From: Saprospiraceae bacterium | Lineage (GTDB): Bacteria > Bacteroidota > Bacteroidia > Chitinophagales > Saprospiraceae | Reading direction: 5' to 3' | Assembly (NCBI GenBank): GCA_029263015.1 | Contig: JAJCYI010000116.1 | Span: 1 to 56,135, forward strand | DNA: 56,135 nt | Shown here: piece by piece, positions 1 to 8,092 of the stretch | Layout: the number at the start of each line of letters is the position of its first letter | Position numbering within the stretch: the first letter of the stretch is position 1 | Position numbers and translations under genes: made by a program | Notes under the pieces: generated by a model | The model's database searches: none | The model's input: only the letters and a program-made list of their open reading frames with translations | Told to the model about the DNA's origin: nothing

Positions 1-266
1 AAGAGATTTTAAATATTACAACTTCAAAACTCTTTGTGAATGCTTTATAAAATCTTTCAAACGCACGAAATTGAGCAAAATCAAGCTGAAACCTAAAATT
101 TCAGCATGTAAACACTCTACTTATGGGATGACTCATGTTTGCGGAAGTGATAATTTCAAACTAAAAATGTGCAGTCAATTTGAGGATTTGAGGTGAAGCC
201 TTTGGGTTGGAATAGCGGGAAGAAAGGCGTTGCCTCAAATTCGAGAAGGATCAGGCGTTGCCTCAA
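1..266. other. intergenic, no gene seen
   Basis: AT-rich sequence with no convincing reading frame on either strand. The only structure is a 14-base direct repeat (AGGCGTTGCCTCAA) at 225-238 and 253-266, ending at the stop codon of the next gene. Whatever lies to the left of the window is not visible. Confidence 0.5.
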
Positions 267-1046
267 TTATACAACAACGGCAGGTTTCCAATACTGCGGA
301 TAAACCACGCCTTTGATTCCCCTTTCAAATACAAACGGCTGCCAATACCCTTCTTCCTGAGCCAACCTATCAGCAATACAGAGCAAAACTGACGGATTGT
401 GGCCAAGACCCAAATGACTTCCAACCACTTCGATATTTTGGATCGTATCCCTTTCTGTTGGTTCCATGCAATGTTGCCAGCAAACGATGCCATCGCCTTT
501 TGAGTATATGGAAGTAAAAGGCACAGGTGGGGCGGTTTCAATCATATTTATTATTTCATCGGAAACTTCACCTCGTTTTTGTCCACTCGCAAACTCATAG
601 GCCATATCTGCATTGCTCTCCCCGTGGACTCCCATAAAAGGAGATCCTAACGTGATAACTTGCCTGATCTTCTCGGGCATCCTGTTGGCCATCACCCTTG
701 CAAAAATACCTCCCAAGCTCCAGCCAATGAGGCTTACTTTTTTTCCATGTTTGAGGTATAATTGATCGATCCGGTCTCTCAATGTCTCGACATATGCCAC
801 TTGTCCGAAATTCCTCCCAAGCTCCCAGGGATAGGCATAATTTCCTTTATCATTGATAAATCTCCTAAGCGGCTTGGTGGAAAAATCACTGGCGAGGAGA
901 CCCGGCATCACCAACACGGGATGGCTGTCGCCCTTTGGAGCATTCTTCAAAAATGGATAGGAGGAATAATATACTCCCAATTCAATTAGCGCACGGGTTT
1001 CTAATAGGACCTTCCAGAACGGTGGTTTTTTTATATTTTTTGACAT
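267..1046 (-). CDS. alpha/beta hydrolase, lipase/esterase-like
   Basis: A 259-residue soluble hydrolase. The nucleophile elbow GWSLGG places the catalytic serine at residue 110. A plausible acid is Asp185 (in YSKGDG) and a plausible histidine is His211 or His216 (GSHLGLGH), giving a Ser-Asp-His order typical of the fold. The stretch VLVMPGLLASD near residue 50 would form the oxyanion side. There is no signal peptide, so it probably acts in the cytoplasm. The acyl substrate cannot be read from sequence; the family includes lipases and PGAP1-like hydrolases. The ATG at 1046 is the first start and no operon partner lies close by. The fold is secure, the substrate open. Confidence 0.85.
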   Translation of the reverse strand: MSKNIKKPPFWKVLLETRALIELGVYYSSYPFLKNAPKGDSHPVLVMPGLLASDFSTKPLRRFINDKGNYAYPWELGRNFGQVAYVETLRDRIDQLYLKHGKKVSLIGWSLGGIFARVMANRMPEKIRQVITLGSPFMGVHGESNADMAYEFASGQKRGEVSDEIINMIETAPPVPFTSIYSKGDGIVCWQHCMEPTERDTIQNIEVVGSHLGLGHNPSVLLCIADRLAQEEGYWQPFVFERGIKGVVYPQYWKPAVVV

Positions 1047-1170
1047 CGTACAACAAATTTCTATGTCTTCTCAAACAATCAAACTGTAACAGGGTTGCAA
1101 TTACCAAAGAATTATTGGCAATCGTGTAAGTTACAAGGAGTTAATTTTGAAATTGGGCCGAAAGGAGTTC

Positions 1171-1203
1171 AGAAGCGACGCTTTTCTAAAAAGCGTCGCT
1201 TCT
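1171..1203. repeat. perfect hairpin in the 1047-1538 gap
   Basis: Arms of 14 bases (AGAAGCGACGCTTT and its complement) at 1171-1184 and 1190-1203 flank a 5-base loop. It lies between two divergently transcribed genes, so it is not an obvious terminator for either. It may be a solo repeat of the kind scattered through this window. I see no gene in 1047-1538. Confidence 0.6.
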
Positions 1204-1235
1204 ATGGACAGCAACTTCCCCAAATTTGTACCGCA

Positions 1236-1381
1236 GCGTTTTGCATTAATTTTACATTCTGACTATTGTAAACACAGTTCCAAAAAATAGAGTTTTGAAA
1301 TTCCCTCCCAATTTACCTGAACATCCCCTATTATTCGATTTCTGCTATATAACAGCATTTTGTATTCATTTTGACATTCTG
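1236..1381 (+). repeat. pair of 27-base direct repeats upstream of a T9SS gene
   Basis: Two imperfect copies of GC(G/A)TTTTG(C/T)ATT(A/C)ATTTT followed by ACATTCTG lie at 1236-1262 and 1355-1381, about 119 bases apart. A possible -7 element, TACCTTCG at 1415-1422, follows. The repeats could be a regulator site or two promoter copies. That reading is inference. Confidence 0.4.
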
Positions 1382-1538
1382 TATTTTATCAATGTGCCCC
1401 CATTTAAAATAGCTTACCTTCGTGCAATCCGTGCATGGATCAAGTTCTTCTCAAAAGAATAAATACTCTAAGTCCCACCTGTTTTACTTGATTTCTTAAT
1501 CTTAAATTTTTTTATCATGTTTCTCAACGCATAATACC

Positions 1539-3080
1539 ATGTTCAGGATTTTTTATACGCTCCTATTCTTCCTATTTTTTGTTTGCCAAACTTCCGCGCA
1601 GCCAGGCTTCAACAAACTAATTGATACCGGATTCCCCTTAAACCACTTGCGGGATATGATAGTGGTGAACGACACGATCATAGGCTACGGCATGGCTCAG
1701 GCAGATACCATTGATTACCAACAAGGTGTCATCTTGGTGAAGATTGATTCTTCAGGGAACCTGATAAAATCCAACGTGATTGTGGACACGACTGGAGACC
1801 TTTTGTCAATTGACAAATACTGGGGCAAGATAACCGCATCGTCGGAAGGTGGATATGCCTTTACAACTGCCCCATTTGTCAAGAACAGTGCATGGTTGGT
1901 AAAAGTGGACGATGACCTGGAACTGGAGTTCATCCATGAATACCCAGATACAGTTAATGCCAGTAACTTCATGTACAGCATATTGGAAATAGAAGATGGG
2001 TATATCCTTTATGGAGGAATACAAGACCCTGATTTGACCTTAAGATCATTTATTAAGAAAGTGGATAAAAATGGGGAAATTATTTGGACCAAGTTTTATG
2101 GTAATCCTAATTTCTGGGGAGTGATCACAGATGTTGAGTTGGTAAATGATGCTATATTTATTGTTAGCAGTAATGAATGGCTTTCGGCTGATATTATTTT
2201 CGGATCTACACAGACCGTGCTTTATTATATTGATATGGAGGGAGAAGTGGTTGAATCTTGGGTGTCAGGGCCCAATCCAAACGTAGGCTTAATTTACAAA
2301 ATTCTGCCAATGCCCAATGGCGGCTTTATTGGTTTTGGTGAATCTACAGTAGGACATTCACCCATAAGTGGACATCCGATTGTTCAATCTACATTTTCCA
2401 GAATGGATCCCGAATTTAATCTCGAATGGGTCAGCAAATTTGGAAGGATCGGCAAATACACAGCTGACTATACTTTTTACGATATGGAATTTATGCTGGA
2501 TGGCAACATAATAGCCGCGGGTGAAAGCATAACAGAGATGGACGGTAATAAGTACGCATCGGGCTGGCTGATGAAACTATCGCCGGAAGGGGACAGCATC
2601 TGGTCACGCTACGACCTCCCGCCGTTCTCTCCGCACGACCCGTTCAACGACCAATTCTTTGGTGGTGTGGGAGTGCTGTCCAGTGGCAGCATCATAGCAG
2701 GGGGGCAGGCCAATGACCACGGCAAAAGGTACATCTGGCTGGTCAAGGTCACCAGCGACGGGTGCCTGGACACGCTGTACTGTGGGCTGGTGGTGCCCAC
2801 TTCCACAGTAGAGGCACAAGGAAAAACAGGGGGAATGGTTGTCTATCCAAACCCTGCAAGTAGCAGCGTTACCATCGAACTGGTAAAAGGGATTCGGTCG
2901 GGCGGGGAAGTGCTGTTTTTTAATGCACAAGGAAAAGAAGTATTGCGTAAAGTACTGCCTGCACAGCACAAGACCTACACTTTCTCTATTAGTAGCCTGC
3001 CTGTAGGGCTCTATTACATCGAGGCGCGGGACAATGGACAGGGTACTGTGCAGCAGGGCAAGTTGATCGTCATACATTGA
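1539..3080 (+). CDS. secreted T9SS cargo protein, beta-propeller-like
   Basis: A 513-residue exported protein. Residues 1-20 form a signal peptide ending SAQPG. The body holds repeated units of the type GGYxxxG...D...WLVKVD...G, spaced about 50-60 residues, as seen in propeller-like Bacteroidota surface proteins. The last 80 residues form a type A T9SS sorting domain beginning VVYPNPASSSVTIEL and ending GKLIVIH. It should cross the outer membrane and be anchored or released by the type IX system. No enzyme motif is visible. The base composition changes sharply inside the gene: from about 2505 to 2815 it is clearly GC-richer than the AT-rich part before it, as if recombined with another paralogue. 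It is convergent with the small gene at 3111-3278. Confidence 0.88.
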   Translation: MFRIFYTLLFFLFFVCQTSAQPGFNKLIDTGFPLNHLRDMIVVNDTIIGYGMAQADTIDYQQGVILVKIDSSGNLIKSNVIVDTTGDLLSIDKYWGKITASSEGGYAFTTAPFVKNSAWLVKVDDDLELEFIHEYPDTVNASNFMYSILEIEDGYILYGGIQDPDLTLRSFIKKVDKNGEIIWTKFYGNPNFWGVITDVELVNDAIFIVSSNEWLSADIIFGSTQTVLYYIDMEGEVVESWVSGPNPNVGLIYKILPMPNGGFIGFGESTVGHSPISGHPIVQSTFSRMDPEFNLEWVSKFGRIGKYTADYTFYDMEFMLDGNIIAAGESITEMDGNKYASGWLMKLSPEGDSIWSRYDLPPFSPHDPFNDQFFGGVGVLSSGSIIAGGQANDHGKRYIWLVKVTSDGCLDTLYCGLVVPTSTVEAQGKTGGMVVYPNPASSSVTIELVKGIRSGGEVLFFNAQGKEVLRKVLPAQHKTYTFSISSLPVGLYYIEARDNGQGTVQQGKLIVIH

Positions 3081-3110
3081 CAATCTTGGTTTCCCCACCT
3101 ACATCATTCC

Positions 3111-3278
3111 TCAATAAAAAAACGTGTTCACCCAGTCCAAAACCAACTGCCGCCTAAAAAAAAACAGCAGTCCCGAAACGATTAGAACAAAAATGAACAT
3201 CCTCTTTAAAAACAGATTGCTGTTTTTAAGCTTCTCCTGCCGGCTGGTGTATTTTCTTTTTCTGGATTGGTAAATCAT
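3111..3278 (-). CDS. 55-aa basic single-pass membrane protein, copy A
   Basis: A short gene of 55 codons plus stop. It starts ATG at 3278 and stops TGA at 3111-3113. The product has a strongly basic N-terminus (MIYQSRKRKYTSRQ...), one hydrophobic stretch of about 15 residues (MFIFVLIVSGLLFFF, residues 27-41), then RRQ and an aromatic tail ending NTFFY. A Lys/Arg-rich inside and a short outer tail are predicted. The copy at 7733-7900 differs at 11 of 168 bases: ten codons differ, nine silently, and the only replacement is Glu15 to Gln. About 55 bases of leader are also shared, but in copy B an insertion breaks the reading frame there, which supports this ATG. Its 3' end faces the T9SS gene stop at 3080. 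I do not recognise the family. Confidence 0.8.
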   Translation of the reverse strand: MIYQSRKRKYTSRQEKLKNSNLFLKRMFIFVLIVSGLLFFFRRQLVLDWVNTFFY

Positions 3279-3544
3279 GTTGGAGATTGGTTTTTGGTTT
3301 GGGACGACGACTTTGAGTATCGTGTTTGTTTTAAAAAAGGACTCTAAATATCTGGTTATCAGTGATTAATATTCAAAAATTATATTGTTTTAGTCAAAGG
3401 GCTATTCAATTGCCCTTCATTATTTTGATTTCAGTAATTCGTAAAATCTATGACAAATAATGCAGAATACAGTTACATCAATGTATTTTCCACTATTTTT
3501 ACTTTCGACAATTTTTCACTAATAAACCATTAACCCTTTAAATC

Positions 3545-5992
3545 ATGACCAATTTTCATTTAAAGCATTTACTATCTACCTCCCCCCACTTATCTTTTCC
3601 CCCACTAAAAATAGCTGGACAAAATAACATTGCCCACTATTTTAAGACCGGACTTTTTCTCTTACTGCATTGTTTATATCAGACTACCACGGATGCTCAA
3701 TCATTGATAACCTTTTTTGGTGGCGAAACCCAATTGACAACTGCTCAAGCTCTGGACATGGACACATTTTTTTACAATTATGACGTCTTTGATTTTGACC
3801 ATTACCAATTGAACCACCATGTAAAAAATGGTGGGGATACCGTTGCTTTTTCGATCTACATCAATGATACATTGAACTGGGACTTTACGGTTTCAAAGAA
3901 GGAGGTGTTTTCCGATAATTTCCTTTTGATGTACACCACACCGACCGGAGAAAAGGTTGTTTCTCAAAAAGGGGAGACAAACACTTACCAAGGGCAGGTT
4001 GGCAATTCTTCCCAAAACCCCGCTTTTTTCTATATCTCCAACAGCCATCTTAAGGCAGACTTTACCGTAAACGGTGTCGTTTATATCATTGAGCAGGGTG
4101 GCCCATATACGGAGACGGAGGGGTACGTCCTCTACCGCAAAGAAGACCGCAAACTGCCACCTGGCCCAAACGGGGAAACAGAAGTGACGCTAAGGTCGGT
4201 ACCATGTGCGCCCAGTTACCCAACTTGCGAGTGCTATGATGAGGGATGGGAAGACCGGCAATACTATCTGGAACTAGCCTTCGAGATGGACTGTGAGTTT
4301 GTTAGGGATAAGATTTGGAATAAAGATATTAATGAAGAAAATCTTCTAAGGCAGGCTGTCGAGGAGTATTTAGGTGAAAGGATATTAATGGAGATAAGCA
4401 AGGCGTATGAGGATGCCATCGACATGCAGGTTATCGGGGTTTTTGCCCATTTCTGGATGCCATCGTTGAATGCCAATCCCGCTATTGTGCCAGATTGTAC
4501 GGGAATAGACCCTTATCCGGATGAAGGCGAAAACGGTGAACTCGCCTTTTTTTGGAAAGAGTTCCGTGAGTACTGGCATGCGAATTTTGGCTATGTCAAC
4601 AGGGATTGGGCGCATGTTTTTTCGGGGCGGAATTTAGGGCCAATGGCTGATGGGATTTCTTCGGGGAACCCATACACGGGGTTCTCTGGATCTGGGTCAA
4701 TCTGTGGCCGTGACGATCCAATTTTTCAATCCCCTAGCGATCCACACTGGATGAATTCCTATTCGGTTTCTGATGTGGGCGCAGACTGGACAACGGTAGC
4801 TCATGAAATTGGACATGGCTTCGGTTTAGGTCACGGACATGGGTGTAACGATGGTTGCGAACAGGAATATGACCACGATCATTGTGACTGTGGGTTGATG
4901 GAAGCAGGTTGCGGCTGTAGCGAAAGATTTGAATGTTTTACCCATTACACCTGTGGCAGTGTCCCTGCCCAGAACGTCTTCCCTTATCACGAAACATCAC
5001 ATTATAGGTTATGTCAATATTTGAATGGGTGGAATGCTAGTTTGCAAAGGGACAACTACCTCTGCCTGTTGGCCTCTCCCCCCATCAATTATGAATTTGA
5101 TATCCTAATAGAGGATGACCAGGCCATTTCAATTGAGGATGACCTTATTTGTATAGATGAAGAAGTAAACGTGAGTTTTTACTACACATTTGCACTCAAC
5201 AATTTTTCATGGGATCTTGGGCCTGGCTTAGCATTGGTTTCTGGCACCCTCAATGACCCTTCAATCAGGGTAAAAGGTACAGCAAACTGGAACTCTAAAA
5301 TATGCGCCAATTTTGATTATAATGGCCAGTCGTTGACTTACTGTCAGGACATCTATATTGGTTTGCCACCTTCCCCTGGAGCGCCCATTTTTTCGCCTAT
5401 TTACAACAATGGCGAACTCTGTCTCAGTATTGGGTTTCCACCTGATGCCCACACTTCTTATTTTGATTATTCTTTTACCTTGTTTGAAAACAGTTCCGGG
5501 ACAAACCTGCTCGATAGTGGGAGTGGTACCACAACAAACCCCGACCCATTGGTCTTTCCTGTATGCGATGACAACTGTGTCAACATTACTATCAAAGCTG
5601 GCAACAAATGTGGATTGAACCTTTATACGCCATTTGATCCGTTTTCAGACTGTTTTGAAGACTTGGCCTTGAAAGTACCGCCCTCAAAGGATGTTGAAAG
5701 CTGGAAAGTTTCATTTGATCAGAAAAACAAATTCATTGGAAACGGCGAAAATGGTTTTGCCATATATCCCAATCCTTCCAATGGTAAAGTCAATATTGTT
5801 TTACCTGTCCATGATGGGGTATCCAAACTCCGTATTGTAGATATGACAGGAAAGACTGCTTATAGCGGGGAAATAGCTAAATCAGTCAGGCGGGTTGAAC
5901 TTGATGGCAGCAATTGGGGCAGTGGCATATACAAGGCCCAATTGATACAAGGAAATAGGATATACCAGAAAAAACTGGAGATCATTCAATAA
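3545..5992 (+). CDS. secreted metzincin-type zinc metalloprotease with T9SS domain
   Basis: An 815-residue exported protein. The zinc site HEIGHGFGLGH (about residues 420-430) has the metzincin form HExxHxxGxxH. A Met-turn candidate (GLMEAG) follows about 20 residues later, and the stretch between is rich in Cys, His and Asp. Downstream are beta-sandwich-like regions (about 520-720) and a type A T9SS sorting domain starting FAIYPNPSNGKVNIVL. The hydrophobic export segment (FKTGLFLLLHCLY) lies at residues 34-46, behind an unusually long polar leader. No later ATG would shorten it, so the start is not fully settled. It probably digests extracellular or surface protein. A possible -7 element, TACTTTCG, lies at 3500-3507. 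Confidence 0.9.
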   Translation: MTNFHLKHLLSTSPHLSFPPLKIAGQNNIAHYFKTGLFLLLHCLYQTTTDAQSLITFFGGETQLTTAQALDMDTFFYNYDVFDFDHYQLNHHVKNGGDTVAFSIYINDTLNWDFTVSKKEVFSDNFLLMYTTPTGEKVVSQKGETNTYQGQVGNSSQNPAFFYISNSHLKADFTVNGVVYIIEQGGPYTETEGYVLYRKEDRKLPPGPNGETEVTLRSVPCAPSYPTCECYDEGWEDRQYYLELAFEMDCEFVRDKIWNKDINEENLLRQAVEEYLGERILMEISKAYEDAIDMQVIGVFAHFWMPSLNANPAIVPDCTGIDPYPDEGENGELAFFWKEFREYWHANFGYVNRDWAHVFSGRNLGPMADGISSGNPYTGFSGSGSICGRDDPIFQSPSDPHWMNSYSVSDVGADWTTVAHEIGHGFGLGHGHGCNDGCEQEYDHDHCDCGLMEAGCGCSERFECFTHYTCGSVPAQNVFPYHETSHYRLCQYLNGWNASLQRDNYLCLLASPPINYEFDILIEDDQAISIEDDLICIDEEVNVSFYYTFALNNFSWDLGPGLALVSGTLNDPSIRVKGTANWNSKICANFDYNGQSLTYCQDIYIGLPPSPGAPIFSPIYNNGELCLSIGFPPDAHTSYFDYSFTLFENSSGTNLLDSGSGTTTNPDPLVFPVCDDNCVNITIKAGNKCGLNLYTPFDPFSDCFEDLALKVPPSKDVESWKVSFDQKNKFIGNGENGFAIYPNPSNGKVNIVLPVHDGVSKLRIVDMTGKTAYSGEIAKSVRRVELDGSNWGSGIYKAQLIQGNRIYQKKLEIIQ

Positions 5993-6000
5993 AACAAGGC

Positions 6001-6040
6001 AAACGGGCCGGGCAATTGTATTGCCCGGCCCGTTTGTTTT
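6001..6040 (+). terminator. intrinsic terminator after the metalloprotease gene
   Basis: Perfect 15-base arms (AAACGGGCCGGGCAA and complement) at 6001-6015 and 6021-6035 with a 5-base loop, followed by GTTTT. It begins 8 bases after the protease stop. A TTG at 6016, in frame with the next gene, falls in the loop and is not a credible start. Confidence 0.9.
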
Positions 6041-6048
6041 ATATAGAC

Positions 6049-7638
6049 ATGAAAATTTTTAATAACCTTTTCTTGATTGTTTTCGCTATCTTTCTTTGGG
6101 GAATAGTCCGAGCTGATTGCCAGCCTGTTATCGTCTGGGACAAGGTCTATGGATCATATTTTGATGATTCAGGGATTCAAATAATAGCTACTCAGGAAGG
6201 AGGGTGTGTTTTTACCGCTTGGCCTTTTGAACCGGGAAGTGGAGACGTACCAGAACAAAAAGGCGGTAGAGATGTGTGGGGTTGCAAGTTGGATGTAAAC
6301 GGTGAAATTCTCTATTCGAGGATATTAGGCGGTTCGAATGATGACTTTGCTGCCTCAATAATGGGAACAAATGATGGTGGTGTCATATTCCAATACGGTA
6401 CTCTTTCTTCTGATTTTGACATCCCGCATTTAATTGGGGAAAATGACGAGGCTTTCCATAAACTTGATGTAGATGGTAAAACTGAATGGGTTAGAGTGTT
6501 TGGAAGTACGGGAGGAGACAGTGGCCTTTCCCTTCAAAAAGAAGATGGTAATTTCCTGATGTACCTGTACTATGGCCACAACGACGGTGATCTAGAAGAT
6601 GTGGAAGAAGACGGGGTGGGTGCATTGGTGATCGAGTTCGATCAGGACTGCAACGCCCTGTGGAAAATTCCCATAGATTTCCAACCCGTGGACGAGGTCT
6701 TTCAATCTCGAATTTATGATACTGCTGATGGCGGTTTTGTTTTCGGCGTGAGTTCAAAAGTAAACCCCGGCAACCATGGCGCTTCGGACATCTGCATTTG
6801 GAAATATTCCCCTGACAGGGTCATTGAATGGGAAAGTTGTTTTGGAGGAGAGGACGGGGAGTTTGTCAGGGACATATTGGAACTGCCGGATGGCGGATTT
6901 CTGATAGCGGCCGGGACATGGTCAAAAGGGGGGGACATAACCGATCCGCTCGGTCGCCGTGATATCTGGCTTCTGCACTTAGATCGTAACGGCAACCTTG
7001 TGTCCCAAAGGACAATGGGCGGTTCGGGTTTGGACTCAATTGAGAAAATGATATTGGCCGATGGCGGTCAATCAGCAATACTACTGTGCTACACTAGTTC
7101 TGATGACGTTGACGTGAGTTTCAACCATGGAGGGAGCGATGTTTGGCTGGTAAAGATAGACCTTGCCACCAAAAGTATCATCTGGGAAAAGACGTATGGC
7201 AGCAGCACCGGGGCTGAATTTGCAAGGGACATGGTACAGTTGGAAGATGGCAGCCTGATCGTACTTGGCGAAATAGCAGCGGGTCATGGCCAGGACGGGG
7301 ATGTCACGGGCGAAACCCATTCCAACCACAAGGATATTTGGGTCTTTAAACTTGCGCCCGAAGAAGTACAGGAATCAAACGATTGTGGCGGGTTCACCAT
7401 CATGCCCAACCCAGCCAGCAGTAACCATGTAGAAATAATTTTTGAAAACCTTTTAAAGGACGATCCAGATATCAGGGTTTTTGATATCCGTGGCTCACTC
7501 GTAACTTATTATCCCAGTGCATCGTTGCAGGGGGCTTGGAAAGCAGAACTCGAACTACCGCAAAACCTACCTTTTGGTATTTATTTGGTGCAGGTGGAAG
7601 GGTGTCCCCAAGTTGGGAAGTTGTTGAAGATGAATTAA
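6049..7638 (+). CDS. secreted T9SS cargo protein, beta-propeller-like
   Basis: A 529-residue exported protein when started at ATG 6049. The signal peptide (MKIFNNLFLIVFAIFLWG...) begins there, and the earlier in-frame TTG lies inside the preceding terminator. The body carries about seven blocks with the theme GGSxDD...DGGxxxxG...DIWxxKxDxxGxxxWxxxxG, which suggests a propeller like the protein at 1539. The C-terminus is a T9SS type A sorting domain (TIMPNPASSNHVEI to VGKLLKMN). No catalytic motif is seen, so a binding or surface-layer role is likely. The gene is convergent with copy B of the small membrane protein at 7733-7900, the same arrangement as at 1539/3111. Confidence 0.88.
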   Translation: MKIFNNLFLIVFAIFLWGIVRADCQPVIVWDKVYGSYFDDSGIQIIATQEGGCVFTAWPFEPGSGDVPEQKGGRDVWGCKLDVNGEILYSRILGGSNDDFAASIMGTNDGGVIFQYGTLSSDFDIPHLIGENDEAFHKLDVDGKTEWVRVFGSTGGDSGLSLQKEDGNFLMYLYYGHNDGDLEDVEEDGVGALVIEFDQDCNALWKIPIDFQPVDEVFQSRIYDTADGGFVFGVSSKVNPGNHGASDICIWKYSPDRVIEWESCFGGEDGEFVRDILELPDGGFLIAAGTWSKGGDITDPLGRRDIWLLHLDRNGNLVSQRTMGGSGLDSIEKMILADGGQSAILLCYTSSDDVDVSFNHGGSDVWLVKIDLATKSIIWEKTYGSSTGAEFARDMVQLEDGSLIVLGEIAAGHGQDGDVTGETHSNHKDIWVFKLAPEEVQESNDCGGFTIMPNPASSNHVEIIFENLLKDDPDIRVFDIRGSLVTYYPSASLQGAWKAELELPQNLPFGIYLVQVEGCPQVGKLLKMN

Positions 7639-7732
7639 GGCAATTTAACCGCCTTCTCCATTTTCGGCATTTTATTTTTCAAACCTTAACCCTCCTATGG
7701 GTTTTCAATTTTTTATTGAAATGATAATATCC

Positions 7733-7900
7733 TCAATAAAAAAACGTATTCACCCAGTCCAAAACCAACTGCCGCCTGAAAAAAAACAGCAGTCCCGAAA
7801 CGATCAAAACAAAAATGAACATCCTCTTTAAAAACAAGTTGCTGTTTTTAAGTTTCTGTTGTCGGCTGGTGTATTTTCTCTTTCTGGATTGGTAAATCAT
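7733..7900 (-). CDS. 55-aa basic single-pass membrane protein, copy B
   Basis: A paralogue of the gene at 3111-3278. The ATG is at 7900 and the TGA at 7733-7735, with the same 55 codons. The protein is identical to copy A except Gln for Glu at residue 15, while nine other codons differ silently. Coding between the two copies has therefore been conserved while the DNA drifted. Upstream, an extra segment of roughly 20 bases (CCCCAAACCAAAAACTAAAA-like) has been added between the shared leader and the ATG. It could be the last gene of a minus-strand unit that starts with the patatin-like gene (gap about 190 bases) or have its own promoter. Function unknown. Confidence 0.8.
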   Translation of the reverse strand: MIYQSRKRKYTSRQQKLKNSNLFLKRMFIFVLIVSGLLFFFRRQLVLDWVNTFFY

Positions 7901-7910
7901 GTGGAGGAGG

Positions 7911-8085
7911 TTGGTTTTTGGTTTGGGGTTTTTAGTTTTTGGTTTGGGGCGACGACTTTGGGTATTGTGTTTGTTCTAATTTCCAGGACACAAAAATAAT
8001 TCATTTTGCAAATATTCACTTTTTCGGGCAACTCAACCCCAAACCAAAAACCCCGAACTAAGAACCCTGAACCAAAAAACCTGAA
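7911..8085. repeat. wordy inverted repeat between small gene and patatin gene
   Basis: The left arm 7911-7949 consists of TTGGTTTTTGGTTTGGGG-type words. The right arm 8036-8085 consists of CCCCAAACCAAAAACCCCGA-type words, roughly the reverse complement. The arms are about 90 bases apart. It lies just after the patatin stop codon in the direction of transcription. Confidence 0.6.
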
Positions 8086-8092
8086 CTCTTCC

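Noticed and set aside
2604-3098. Long antisense reading frame of 164 codons
   Set aside because: It is a shadow of the GC-rich part of the T9SS gene on the plus strand; the product is low in structure and resembles no family.
3111-3330. The repeated segment at 3111 and 7733 as a mobile element rather than a gene
   Set aside because: It has no terminal inverted repeats, and the differences between copies are almost all silent in one reading frame.
6016-6048. TTG start adding 11 residues to the T9SS protein at 6049
   Set aside because: The codon is in the loop of a strong terminator and precedes the signal peptide.
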